The position numbers and the translations under genes are program-made. Source: Alphaproteobacteria bacterium (lineage in GTDB: Bacteria; Pseudomonadota; Alphaproteobacteria; Caulobacterales; Maricaulaceae). Taken from it: 9,070 bases of DNA. The stretch covers positions 1 to 9,070 of the forward strand of contig JAUIEH010000082.1 in NCBI GenBank assembly GCA_030428405.1. The letters run 5' to 3'. The notes under the pieces were generated by a model, which was not told where the DNA came from, searched no databases, and worked only from the letters and a program-made list of their open reading frames with translations. Below are positions 1 through 7,227 of this stretch, piece by piece. How positions within the stretch are numbered: position 1 is the first letter of the stretch; every line of letters begins with the position of its first letter.

Positions 1-617
1 TTCGAGAGAGGAAAGACGCGCATCGATTCGCCCTTGGCCTTGCGCGTGTTGTAAAGCCGCCAAAGCTCCGGGCGCTGATTTTTAGGGTCCCAGCGGTGAT
101 TGGCCGAGCGGAAGGAGAAGACGCGCTCCTTGGCTCGGGACTTCTCCTCATCGCGCCTTGCCCCGCCAAAGGCTGCGTCGAAGCCGAACTTGTCGAGCGC
201 GAGCTTGAGACCTTGCGTCTTCCATAAATCCGTGTGCAGAGCCGAGCCGTGATCGAACGGGTTGACGCCGCGCGCTTCTGCGTCGGGGTTTTTATAGACG
301 ATCAAGTCGACGCCGAGCTCTTCCGCGATGCGGTCGCGCATCTCATACATGGCGCGGAACTTCCAGGTCGTATCGACATGCAGAAGCGGAAAGGGCGGTT
401 TGGACGGATAAAACGCCTTCATCGCCACGCGCAGCATGACCGCGGAATCTTTGCCTACGGAGTAAAGCATTACGGGCCGCTCGCACTCGGCGGCGACCTC
501 GCGCATGATGTGGATGCTCTCCGCCTCAAGGCGCGCCAGATGGGTCAGGCGCGCGCCGTCGGCCATGGCGGCTGCGCCGGCGGTCGCGGTGGTCTGGATG
601 TTTTCGTCAGTCGTCAT
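1..617 (-). CDS. cysD: Sulfate adenylyltransferase subunit 2 (CysD), C-terminus cut by window edge
   Basis: CysD is the catalytic subunit of ATP sulfurylase. With the GTPase CysN it converts sulfate and ATP to adenosine 5'-phosphosulfate in the cytoplasm, the first step of assimilatory sulfate reduction. Reading the minus strand from the ATG at 617 gives 205 codons before the window ends. The translation carries the PP-loop nucleotide motif SVGKDS (residues 53-58), followed by FYPSKPPFPLLHVDTTWKF (69-87) and a GGARRDEEKSR stretch (151-161), all typical of CysD. The family is about 300 residues long, so about 95 residues lie outside the window. The start lies 2 nt after the cysQ stop with no strong Shine-Dalgarno, suggesting translational coupling. 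Met18, just before RLTHL, is an alternative start and fits the E. coli N-terminus better, but it also lacks a clear ribosome site. cysN or cysNC would be expected beyond the edge. Confidence 0.93.
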   Translation of the reverse strand, partial: MTTDENIQTTATAGAAAMADGARLTHLARLEAESIHIMREVAAECERPVMLYSVGKDSAVMLRVAMKAFYPSKPPFPLLHVDTTWKFRAMYEMRDRIAEELGVDLIVYKNPDAEARGVNPFDHGSALHTDLWKTQGLKLALDKFGFDAAFGGARRDEEKSRAKERVFSFRSANHRWDPKNQRPELWRLYNTRKAKGESMRVFPLS

Positions 618-619
618 GA

Positions 620-1438
620 TCAGGCGGAGACCGTGGATGATGCGTGTTCAAACGGATTGAGGCTGCCGCTCGCCACAAACCAGGGATTGGCGAAATCAAC
701 GTCATCGGCCTGGTTGCGCTTGCCGTATCGCAGAGCGGCGCCGTCCATGGTCGAAACTGAACCACCCGCCGCGCGCAACACGGCGTCGCCGGCGGCGGTG
801 TCCCATTCCATGGTGCGCGCCAGGCGCGGATAAAGATCGGCTGCGCCCTCGGCGACCTTGCAGAATTTGAGCGATGAGCCGGCTGAGACCATGTCCGCCA
901 CGTTGAACCGTTCGATGAATTCGCGCGTCTCATCGGTGAGATGCGATCGGCTCGCCACGACCGCAAGACCGTCATCGCCGAGCGCGCGCACGCGGATCGG
1001 CCGCCAGGCGCCGATGGCGCTGGTTTCGACATCCACATCCGCCATCCGCGCACTCTCGCCCGCGCCGTCATAGATGCGCTTCAGAGCCGGAGCATAAACG
1101 ACGCCGAGCACGGGCGCGCCGTTCTCGATCAGAGCGATGTTCACGGTGAACTCGCCGTTCTTGCTGATGAATTCCTTAGTGCCGTCGAGCGGGTCGACGA
1201 GGAAGAAGCGTTCGTCCACGTCCGGCGTGCGCCCGGCGGAGACTTCTTCTTCGGCGACGACGGGAATGTCGGGCGCGAGCGCGGCCAGTCCTTTCAGGAT
1301 GACGGCTTCGGCGAGACGGTCTGCCTGCGTGACGGGAGAGCCGTCCGCCTTGCCCTGGGCGCCGACATCGTCTCGTGCGTAAATGGCGAGAATTTCCCGC
1401 CCGGCCTCGACGGCGATTTCGGCAAGTCTGTCGCGCAT
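620..1438 (-). CDS. cysQ: 3'(2'),5'-bisphosphate nucleotidase CysQ
   Basis: CysQ hydrolyses 3'-phosphoadenosine 5'-phosphate to AMP and phosphate, clearing the inhibitory by-product of PAPS use. It belongs to the Mg-dependent, lithium-sensitive inositol-monophosphatase fold. Taking the ATG at 1438 gives 272 residues, close to the usual length for the family. The metal and phosphate ligands are visible: AEEE (62-65), DPLDGTKEF (82-90) and WDTAAGDA (212-219). This start was chosen because a GAGG Shine-Dalgarno lies 9 nt upstream and MRDRLAEIAVEAG matches a normal CysQ N-terminus. An in-frame ATG at 1516 would add 26 residues with no family character. The stop is 2 nt from the cysD start, so the two genes form one minus-strand operon and share the sulfur-assimilation pathway. 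Confidence 0.94.
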   Translation of the reverse strand: MRDRLAEIAVEAGREILAIYARDDVGAQGKADGSPVTQADRLAEAVILKGLAALAPDIPVVAEEEVSAGRTPDVDERFFLVDPLDGTKEFISKNGEFTVNIALIENGAPVLGVVYAPALKRIYDGAGESARMADVDVETSAIGAWRPIRVRALGDDGLAVVASRSHLTDETREFIERFNVADMVSAGSSLKFCKVAEGAADLYPRLARTMEWDTAAGDAVLRAAGGSVSTMDGAALRYGKRNQADDVDFANPWFVASGSLNPFEHASSTVSA

Positions 1439-1768
1439 TTTATGTCGCCTCGTTCCGCAATTGCTCTCAGTCACGCCAAGACAACGCGTGTTGGCCGCCT
1501 CGCGGTCAATTCGCAAGAGCTTCCAAGCCCACTGTCATCGCGTTCGTGATTGGCGGGGTAAGGCCGCGCCCATCGCCGACACGATGCCGGCCCATGCTTG
1601 ACAGCAAAGTGTCCGTTTCGCCTGTGCTATTGACGGAATCCTCTCTGTCTTGCGCTTGGCGTCAGCGAAAGGGTCATAGCTTGCGGGACGGTATGACAGG
1701 AGCGTCGGGACGTGTCGACGCTGCGCCCGCCGCCCGGCGCAATACGATGAAATCGGAAGGGTGAACGC
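1439..1768. other. Divergent intergenic region between cysQ and the acyl-adenylating gene
   Basis: About 330 bp contain no credible gene and must hold the promoters of both the cysQD unit (leftward) and the ligase-SDR unit (rightward). Visible elements are the cysQ Shine-Dalgarno (GAGG, minus strand), an inverted repeat CAAC-GCGT-GTTG at 1482-1493, an 8-bp palindrome GCAATTGC at 1457-1464, a TTGACA hexamer at 1598-1603 that also sits in a GACA-N6-TGTC inverted repeat (1600-1613), and the GGAAGG ribosome site at 1755-1760. Apparent reading frames crossing this stretch are extensions of antisense frames from the flanking genes. Assignment of any element to a specific regulator is not possible from sequence alone. 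Confidence 0.6.
1598..1630 (+). promoter_or_regulatory. Possible promoter/operator upstream of the acyl-adenylating gene
   Basis: TTGACA at 1598-1603 is a perfect -35 hexamer. No good -10 lies at 17-18 nt: the hexamers there are CCTGTG and CTGTGC, and TGCTAT at 1625-1630 is 21 nt away, which is too far for a standard sigma-70 promoter. The hexamer overlaps the inverted repeat GACA-N6-TGTC (1600-1613), which resembles a repressor half-site pair. It could therefore be a regulated promoter, an operator, or chance. Confidence 0.2.
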
Positions 1769-3124
1769 ATGAGTTCGGCACGCCAGACACTGATCGACAT
1801 GATCGACGAGCCGGACGTGTACGCACGACCGCGTTCGGAGCTCGACCCTCTTCGCCTTCAGGCCGCAAACGAGCTGTTTCAGGAGCGCCGCAAGCAGATT
1901 CCGTTGGTCGCCAAGCGCGCCGAAGATGCAGGCGTCGAGGCGATCAACAGTCTCGAGGACCTCGTGCCGCTTTTGTTCGCGCACACGGTCTACAAATCTT
2001 ATCCGCCCTCCTTCGTCGAGAAGGGCCGCTGGGACCGCATGCTGCAATGGCTCAGCACGCTGTCGGTGGCGGATACGACGAATGTCGATGCCGAGGGCGT
2101 CACCAATGTCGATGAGTGGCTCGAGCGCCTTGAGGCGGCCGGCCACCACATTCTCGCAACCAGCGGGACGAGCGGGAAGTGCTCCTTCCTCAATCACGCG
2201 CCGCATGATTATGACGCCAAAGTGCGCCACTGGGCGAATACGATCGGCTGGCCGTTTGTGCGTCCGGACGGCAGCCGCGCTTACTTCTCGCTCGGCCCCC
2301 ATATCGGCCCGAACAGCGCGATTGAAGCCGCGCGGATCAACTCAAAGCTCTGGGGCGGAAACAGCGAGACGCATTTTCTCACCGACGAGCCGTTGCTGAT
2401 CTCCGAAGTCAGCGAAGTCGCCTCGCTGCGCAAGCGCATGAGCGAAGGCACGGCCTCGCCCAGCGAAATCGCGGCGTTCGAAGAAAAGGCCAAAGCCAAA
2501 GGCGAGCGCATGATGCAGGCCGTGCGCGACATCGCCGACCAGATCCTCGACCGCCGCCACGAGCCGATCGTTCTGTCGGGCATGTGGGGCCAGCACATGC
2601 TCATCATCGAGCGCGCGCGCGAGCGCGGCATTCCCGACGGCGATTTCCATAAAGACAGCTACATCGCCGCTGGCGGCGGAGTGAAAAATGTTGCTCTGCC
2701 GGCGGACTATAAAGAACAAGTGGACCGCTTCTACGGCGATGTCATCCGCAACACGTGTTACGGCATGACCGAGCTCGCCTCCGTGATGCCGCGCTGTGAA
2801 TCAATGCGCTATCACTTTCCGCCGACGGTCATTCCCCTCGTGCTCGATCAGACCGGCGAGCGTCTGCTCAGCGCAGATCATGCGGTCGGCGGCGTCATCG
2901 AAGGGCGCTTCGGTTTTCTCGATTTGTTGCTCGACGGACGCTGGGGCGGGCTCATCACCGGCGACAAAGTCCAGGTCGATCTTGCGGAAGAATGCCCGTG
3001 CGGACGGCCCGGACCGACAATTCTCGACACGATCACGCGCTTCGCGCAATCGGGCGAGGACGACCATATCGGCTGCGCCGGCACGATTGATTCCTATATC
3101 CGCGGCTCGCTGGCGGCGGCATGA
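1769..3124 (+). CDS. LuxE/PaaK-like acyl-adenylating enzyme (AMP-forming), short C-terminus
   Basis: This 451-residue protein probably activates a carboxylic acid as acyl-AMP in the cytoplasm. The adenylation signatures are in order: phosphate-binding loop TSGTSGK (131-137), GGGVK (302-306), YGMTE (331-335) and TGD (397-399), then CPCGRPGPTI (409-418), which resembles the cysteine-bearing end of PaaK and LuxE-type proteins. Only about 33 residues follow, so the usual ANL C-terminal lid of about 100 residues with its catalytic lysine is not evident. This argues for a LuxE-like acyl-protein synthetase or an atypical ligase rather than a standard acyl-CoA ligase. The ATG at 1769 has GGAAGG 8 nt upstream. 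The stop overlaps the next gene's start (ATGA), so activation is probably coupled to that SDR. The substrate is unknown; the neighbouring P450 and ene-reductases suggest a lipid, terpenoid or aryl acid. Confidence 0.75.
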   Translation: MSSARQTLIDMIDEPDVYARPRSELDPLRLQAANELFQERRKQIPLVAKRAEDAGVEAINSLEDLVPLLFAHTVYKSYPPSFVEKGRWDRMLQWLSTLSVADTTNVDAEGVTNVDEWLERLEAAGHHILATSGTSGKCSFLNHAPHDYDAKVRHWANTIGWPFVRPDGSRAYFSLGPHIGPNSAIEAARINSKLWGGNSETHFLTDEPLLISEVSEVASLRKRMSEGTASPSEIAAFEEKAKAKGERMMQAVRDIADQILDRRHEPIVLSGMWGQHMLIIERARERGIPDGDFHKDSYIAAGGGVKNVALPADYKEQVDRFYGDVIRNTCYGMTELASVMPRCESMRYHFPPTVIPLVLDQTGERLLSADHAVGGVIEGRFGFLDLLLDGRWGGLITGDKVQVDLAEECPCGRPGPTILDTITRFAQSGEDDHIGCAGTIDSYIRGSLAAA

Positions 3125-3969
3125 GCAAGTCCTGGCTGATCACCGGCGTATCGAGCGGTCTGGGTCGCGCGCTTGCAGAGGCCGCGTTGGCGCGCGGCGA
3201 TCAGGTCGCGGGCACGCTGCGCAATGAAGCTCAGTTGGCGGAGTTTGAGGCGCTGGCGCCGGGACGCGCGCACGCAATTAGTCTCGACGTCACGGACGAC
3301 GAAGCGGTCGGCCCGGCGGTTCGAGCCGCGCGCGACGCCATGGGCGGCCTGGACGTCGTGGTCAACAATGCAGGCTATGCGCTGATCGGCGCCGCCGAGG
3401 AACTCAGCCTCGATGAAATTCGCCGGCAGATGGAAACGAATGTCGTTGGCGTCATCAAAGTCTGCCAGGCCGTGCTGCCGCTTATGCGCGAAGCCGGCGG
3501 CGGGCGTATCATCAATATCGCCTCGGTAGCTGCGGCGCGCGGCATTCCGGCTTATTCGCTCTATTGCGCCTCAAAATACGCCGTGTCCGGATTTTCTGCA
3601 GCGCTTGCGCTTGAAGTCGGCGGCTTCGGCGTCAAGGTGACGGCTGTCGAGCCGGGCGGCTTCCGCACCAAATTCGGCTCGACCAGCCTGACAGCGTCGA
3701 AGCGCTCTATCGAGGCCTACGCGCCGCTCGTCTCAATGATTAAAGAGCGGATGAAATCGTTCGACACGCTCGCAGCGAATGATCCTGAAAAGGGCGCAGA
3801 AGCGTTGCTGGCGCTGGCCGATATGGATGATCCGCCGGTCTATGCCGCGCTCGGCGCAGACGGTCTGCAGATGGTGCGCGACGCCGTCGCTGCGCGGCTT
3901 GCCGAATATGACCGCAGCGAAGGCGTGCTGACCGATACTGCGTTTGATCCCGAAGACGCAGGCGCCTGA
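3121..3969 (+). CDS. Classical short-chain dehydrogenase/reductase (SDR)
   Basis: This 282-residue NAD(P)-dependent oxidoreductase has all classical SDR signatures. They are the Rossmann glycine motif TGVSSGLG (8-15), DVT (56-58, adenine-ring contact), NNAG (82-85), the catalytic Asn107, Ser135 (INIASVAA) and the active-site YCASK (Tyr148, Lys152). The length is slightly above the usual 250 because of a C-terminal extension (about 200-282) typical of single-domain SDRs acting on larger substrates. The residue after beta-strand 2 (about 33-35, LRN) contains an arginine, hinting at NADPH over NADH, but this is weak. The start ATG overlaps the preceding stop as ATGA, implying translational coupling with the acyl-adenylating enzyme. 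The gene ends 4 nt from the convergent flavoenzyme gene. It likely oxidises or reduces a hydroxyl/keto group of the cluster's substrate. Confidence 0.9.
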   Translation: MSKSWLITGVSSGLGRALAEAALARGDQVAGTLRNEAQLAEFEALAPGRAHAISLDVTDDEAVGPAVRAARDAMGGLDVVVNNAGYALIGAAEELSLDEIRRQMETNVVGVIKVCQAVLPLMREAGGGRIINIASVAAARGIPAYSLYCASKYAVSGFSAALALEVGGFGVKVTAVEPGGFRTKFGSTSLTASKRSIEAYAPLVSMIKERMKSFDTLAANDPEKGAEALLALADMDDPPVYAALGADGLQMVRDAVAARLAEYDRSEGVLTDTAFDPEDAGA

Positions 3970-3977
3970 GCGCTCAG
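3966..3977. terminator. Palindrome covering both convergent stop codons; possible bidirectional terminator
   Basis: CTGAGCGCTCAG is a perfect 12-bp palindrome that contains the SDR stop TGA (3967-3969, plus strand) and the flavoenzyme stop TGA (3976-3974, minus strand). An outer GGCG (3961-3964) can pair with CGCC (3980-3983), extending the stem around a small internal loop. There is no T-tract on either side, so it is not a textbook intrinsic terminator. It may be a pause or RNA 3'-end stabilising hairpin, or chance. Confidence 0.3.
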
Positions 3978-6001
3978 CACGCCAGCCTCTCTCCGCGCAG
4001 AGCGGCCTCGATCGCGCGCATCGCTGCATAAGCGTCATGCACTGCTTCGCCAATGCGTGCGACGCGCCTGGCGTCGCCGATGGTCACGGTGATGAGACCG
4101 GCGGCTGATAATTCTTCCGAAACCGGATCATAGGGATCGAGCCCCGTCGCAAGCAGCGTGGCGGCGCAGCTCTGTTCGCGCGCATCACCATTGGGCGGCT
4201 TCAGCGTAACGACGCCGTTCGCGACATGGGTCACCAGCGTATTTTCGAGCACGGTGATGTTCGGGTCGGAGGCTATTTTCTCCAACAGATGCGCGCGGTG
4301 GCGGCGCTCTGCATTGCGCGCCATCTGCGCGGCGGGCGAGCGGGTGACGAGCAAGACCTGATGGCCGGCCTGGGAGAGATATTGCGCCGTTTCCGCGCCC
4401 GTCTCGCCGCCGCCATAGATTAGAACCGGCGCATCGCCCGGTGTGAGCGTGATGTCTCCCGACAAGATGTCGGCGGCGGGGCGTGTGCAAGCGTCGTCTG
4501 CAATCAAGCCCGGCAAAGGCCTGAGTTTTGCGCCAGTGGCGACGACGGCTGCGTCGAAATTTCCGTGCACGATTTCGGCGGCCGAGGCTGTTTCCCCGAG
4601 ACGCACGCGCACGCCGCTTTGCGAGATTCGATGCACGAGAAAGTCGCGATACCAGAACAGCTTGTCCTTGTCGGGCGGCGAGGCTGACGTAACCAGACCG
4701 CCGCCAAGCACGCTGCGGCGTTCGATCAGCTCAACTTCAAAACCGGTCTGATCCAGCATCAGCGCCGCGGCCATGCCGCCAGGACCGCCGCCGATCACGA
4801 CGGCGCGGCGTCCTTCGCCGAAGCGGGTAAGCGGCGGATCAAGCTCGCGGCCGGTCAGCGGGTTTTCCGCACAGCCGACGCTGCGACCTGCGCCGAGCTG
4901 CATGACGCACCAATTGCACGATGTGCACGGACGGATATCTGCAGCGCGCCCGGCGCGCGCTTTATTGGCCCATTCCGGGTCCGTCAGCATCGCGCGGCCA
5001 AGCGAGACGATGTCGGTGTCGCCGCGCGCGATCGCGGCGTCGGCGAAATCGGGATGGCGGATGACGCCGGCGGTCAGGACAGGCTTGCCGGTTGCTGCGC
5101 GTATGCGCCGCGCCATCGGCAGCCGCCAGCCTTCCTTGAACGCAATGCCTTCGACCAGCAGATCGTGTCGGTCGAGCGAGGCGAGCGAAATGTCAAACGC
5201 ATCGACGCCTGCTTCCGCGAGTCGGGGTGCGATTTTCTCCGCATCCTCGAGCGTCAGTCCGCCGTCCAGAAAATCGGAAACCGACATGCGGTAGAGGAGC
5301 GGCTTGCCGCCCAGCCGCCCGCGCACCGCCTTGATCACCTCCAGGGGAAAGCGCATGCGCCGCTCAAAGTCGCCGCCCCAGTCGTCGTCGCGGTGATTGA
5401 CGATGGGCGAAAGGAACTGGCTGAGCAGATAGCCATGTGCGCCGTGCAGCATGACGGCGTCATAACCGCTCGCGACCGCCAATTCGGCCGCTTCGGCGAA
5501 ACGCGCAATGATGCGCTCGATTTCGTGGCCTTCGAGCGCGCGCGGCGTGGTGTTCAGAAGTTTCAGATGCACCGCGCTTGGCGCGACCGGTTGGACGCCA
5601 AGAACGCGCTCCGTACTCTGACGGCCGGCATGGGAGAGCTGGACGCAGGCGCGCGCGCCGCCTGCCTGGATCGCTGCTGCAAGATTGGCGTGGCCGACTT
5701 TGTAGAACGGGGTGTCGAGGCGAAGCTGCGGCGCCATAGCGGAAAAGCCGTCGCTTCCGTCAATGCAGGTGAATTCGACGGTGACCAGACCGGCGCCGCC
5801 AGCCGCGCGGGCGCGGTAATAAGCGATCTGATCGCGCGAGACCGAGCCGTCGGCGTGACAGAGCTTGCTTTCCATCGGCGCCATGGCGACGCGGTTTTTC
5901 AGCGTCATGGCGCCGATTTCGAGGGGCTCGAAGAGATGAGGAAAGGCGAGGGCGTCGGACGTCGCGCCGGCCCCCGCATCGGTTTGCGACAACGCGCTCA
6001 C
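3974..6001 (-). CDS. Old Yellow Enzyme-type flavoprotein fused to Fe-S and FAD/NAD(P) domains (2,4-dienoyl-CoA reductase/BaiCD-like)
   Basis: This 675-residue enzyme has the architecture of FadH, BaiCD/BaiH and trimethylamine dehydrogenase. Electrons from NAD(P)H would pass via FAD and a 4Fe-4S cluster to FMN, reducing an activated C=C bond. With the GTG start at 6001, the FMN barrel spans about 20-350, with HGAHGYLLSQFLSP (186-199, likely catalytic Tyr191) and SLGRAML (333-339). Cluster cysteines are Cys359, 362, 365 and 377. The FAD motif VVIGGGPGG is at 401-409 and the second nucleotide motif IYGGGETGAE at 528-537. GTG was preferred because it overlaps the P450 stop as GTGA, matching the other coupled pair in the window, although its Shine-Dalgarno is weak. 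An ATG at 6040 would add 13 residues inside the P450 gene and cannot be excluded. Substrates in the family include dienoyl-CoAs, bile acid enones and amines; the one here is unknown. Confidence 0.9.
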   Translation of the reverse strand: MSALSQTDAGAGATSDALAFPHLFEPLEIGAMTLKNRVAMAPMESKLCHADGSVSRDQIAYYRARAAGGAGLVTVEFTCIDGSDGFSAMAPQLRLDTPFYKVGHANLAAAIQAGGARACVQLSHAGRQSTERVLGVQPVAPSAVHLKLLNTTPRALEGHEIERIIARFAEAAELAVASGYDAVMLHGAHGYLLSQFLSPIVNHRDDDWGGDFERRMRFPLEVIKAVRGRLGGKPLLYRMSVSDFLDGGLTLEDAEKIAPRLAEAGVDAFDISLASLDRHDLLVEGIAFKEGWRLPMARRIRAATGKPVLTAGVIRHPDFADAAIARGDTDIVSLGRAMLTDPEWANKARAGRAADIRPCTSCNWCVMQLGAGRSVGCAENPLTGRELDPPLTRFGEGRRAVVIGGGPGGMAAALMLDQTGFEVELIERRSVLGGGLVTSASPPDKDKLFWYRDFLVHRISQSGVRVRLGETASAAEIVHGNFDAAVVATGAKLRPLPGLIADDACTRPAADILSGDITLTPGDAPVLIYGGGETGAETAQYLSQAGHQVLLVTRSPAAQMARNAERRHRAHLLEKIASDPNITVLENTLVTHVANGVVTLKPPNGDAREQSCAATLLATGLDPYDPVSEELSAAGLITVTIGDARRVARIGEAVHDAYAAMRAIEAALRGERLAC

Positions 6002-7227
6002 CACGCCACCGGCAGGCTGGCGCGGCCCCAATACATCCATGTGCCCACGCGCTCGCCGTCGCCTTCAAGACGCAGGTCGGGCAGGCGCGTCGTGAGATGT
6101 TTGAGCGCGATCCGCGCCTCGATGCGTGCGACGGGCGCCCCCATGCAGAGATGAATGCCCGAGCCGAAGGATAAATGCTTGCGCGCTTCGTTCAGTGGAC
6201 GGTCGAGATTAAAATCATCGGGCTCATCGAAAATCTCAGGACTGCGATTGGCCCCTGCGATGTTGAACATCAATTTGGCGTGTTCGGGGAGGTTTTGGCC
6301 GTGCATCGAGACCGGACACAGGCTTGTGCGGAAATGCGCGAGCACCGGCGGATCGAGGCGCAGGCTTTCCTCGACTGCAATGTCGATGAGTTCGGGTTCC
6401 GCGATGAGACGCGCCCACAGCGCGCGATCCTTCAATAGCCGCCAAAGGCAATTGCCGATGAGATTGGTCGTCGTCTCCTGACCGCCGGTGAGGAAGGCGA
6501 GGCAGATATTGAGCGCTTCATCATGGCTCAGCGGACGTCCCTCCACCGTGCCGACAAGCGCGCGCGACATGAAATCGTCGGGGATGACGTCGCCGAGATG
6601 GCTTTCATCGGGCGCATCGATTCCGGCAGCTTTCAGCTTCTCCCGGCGCGTCTCGATGAGTTGCGTGAAGTGTGGGTAGATTTCGTTGAGCACGGTCTCG
6701 TAAGAGCCGGGCTCGGGGTCGTGAAAGATCAGATATTGGAGCGTGTCGCTCCAGCGCTTGTAGTTGAGATAGTCCGCCTCCGGAGCGCCGAGCATGATGC
6801 ACATCATGCGCGCAGGCAGCGGCAGCGCGAACAGCGCGCAGAAATCGCCCGCGCGAGCGCTTGAGGCTTCCATCGCATCGATCAGTTCGCGCGTGATGTT
6901 TTCCGCGATCGCTTCATAACGCTTCAGAGCCGGCGCCGCGAACCCGCGCTGAATGGCCATCCGGAACAGCATGTGGAATGGCGGATCGGTCTTGAAGCCG
7001 ACATCGCTGATGGAGTCTTTCGCTGCATTGCCGAAGCGAAACGACCACTCGGGCGCGCCGGCGAGGATCTTGTTCTTGATCTCGTCGTAGTCGCTCGTCA
7101 CCCAGAAATCATGCTGTTTGGTTCGAACGCGGTGAAACGGGCATTGCGCGGCGAGTTGAGCATAGGCCGGACCGGGCGCGTCTATTGTGTCTTGATCGAG
7201 GGGGTCGAAAAGATGTTTCGCCGTCAT
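5998..7227 (-). CDS. Cytochrome P450 (soluble bacterial class)
   Basis: This 409-residue haem-thiolate monooxygenase has no signal peptide or membrane anchor, as expected for a soluble bacterial P450 of about 400 residues. Visible motifs are the C-helix DPPFHMLFR (81-89), the I-helix oxygen-activation site GGQETTT (248-254, acid/alcohol pair Glu251-Thr252), the K-helix ExxR (Glu287-Arg290), FNLDRP (339-344) and the haem loop FGSGIHLCMG (354-363, ligand Cys361). All catalytic elements are intact. The residue before the C-helix histidine is Phe84 instead of the common acidic residue. The ATG at 7227 has only a weak purine-rich ribosome site. The gene overlaps the downstream flavoenzyme by 4 nt, so they form one operon. 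No ferredoxin or ferredoxin reductase is in the window, so the redox partner is either encoded elsewhere or unusual. It probably hydroxylates the cluster's hydrophobic substrate. Confidence 0.96.
   Translation of the reverse strand: MTAKHLFDPLDQDTIDAPGPAYAQLAAQCPFHRVRTKQHDFWVTSDYDEIKNKILAGAPEWSFRFGNAAKDSISDVGFKTDPPFHMLFRMAIQRGFAAPALKRYEAIAENITRELIDAMEASSARAGDFCALFALPLPARMMCIMLGAPEADYLNYKRWSDTLQYLIFHDPEPGSYETVLNEIYPHFTQLIETRREKLKAAGIDAPDESHLGDVIPDDFMSRALVGTVEGRPLSHDEALNICLAFLTGGQETTTNLIGNCLWRLLKDRALWARLIAEPELIDIAVEESLRLDPPVLAHFRTSLCPVSMHGQNLPEHAKLMFNIAGANRSPEIFDEPDDFNLDRPLNEARKHLSFGSGIHLCMGAPVARIEARIALKHLTTRLPDLRLEGDGERVGTWMYWGRASLPVAW

Noticed and set aside
234..833. Plus-strand open frame of 199 codons opposite cysD and the end of cysQ
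   Set aside because: The minus strand gives unmistakable CysD and CysQ sequence across this stretch.
1439..1516. 26-residue N-terminal extension of CysQ from an ATG at 1516
   Set aside because: The extra residues do not resemble the family, and a good Shine-Dalgarno supports the ATG at 1438.
941..1549. Plus-strand open frame of 202 codons opposite cysQ
   Set aside because: It is antisense to the conserved CysQ metal-binding motifs and has no protein-like features of its own.
1535..2302. Minus-strand open frame of 255 codons crossing the intergenic region and the acyl-adenylating gene
   Set aside because: It runs antisense to the adenylation motif region of a supported gene and shows no family features; treated as a shadow frame.
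5054..6154. Long plus-strand open frame of 366 codons opposite the flavoenzyme and P450 end
   Set aside because: It is antisense to a gene with clear domain motifs throughout, and its translation is rich in Arg/Ala/Asp with no recognisable motif. Long antisense frames are expected in GC-rich DNA.
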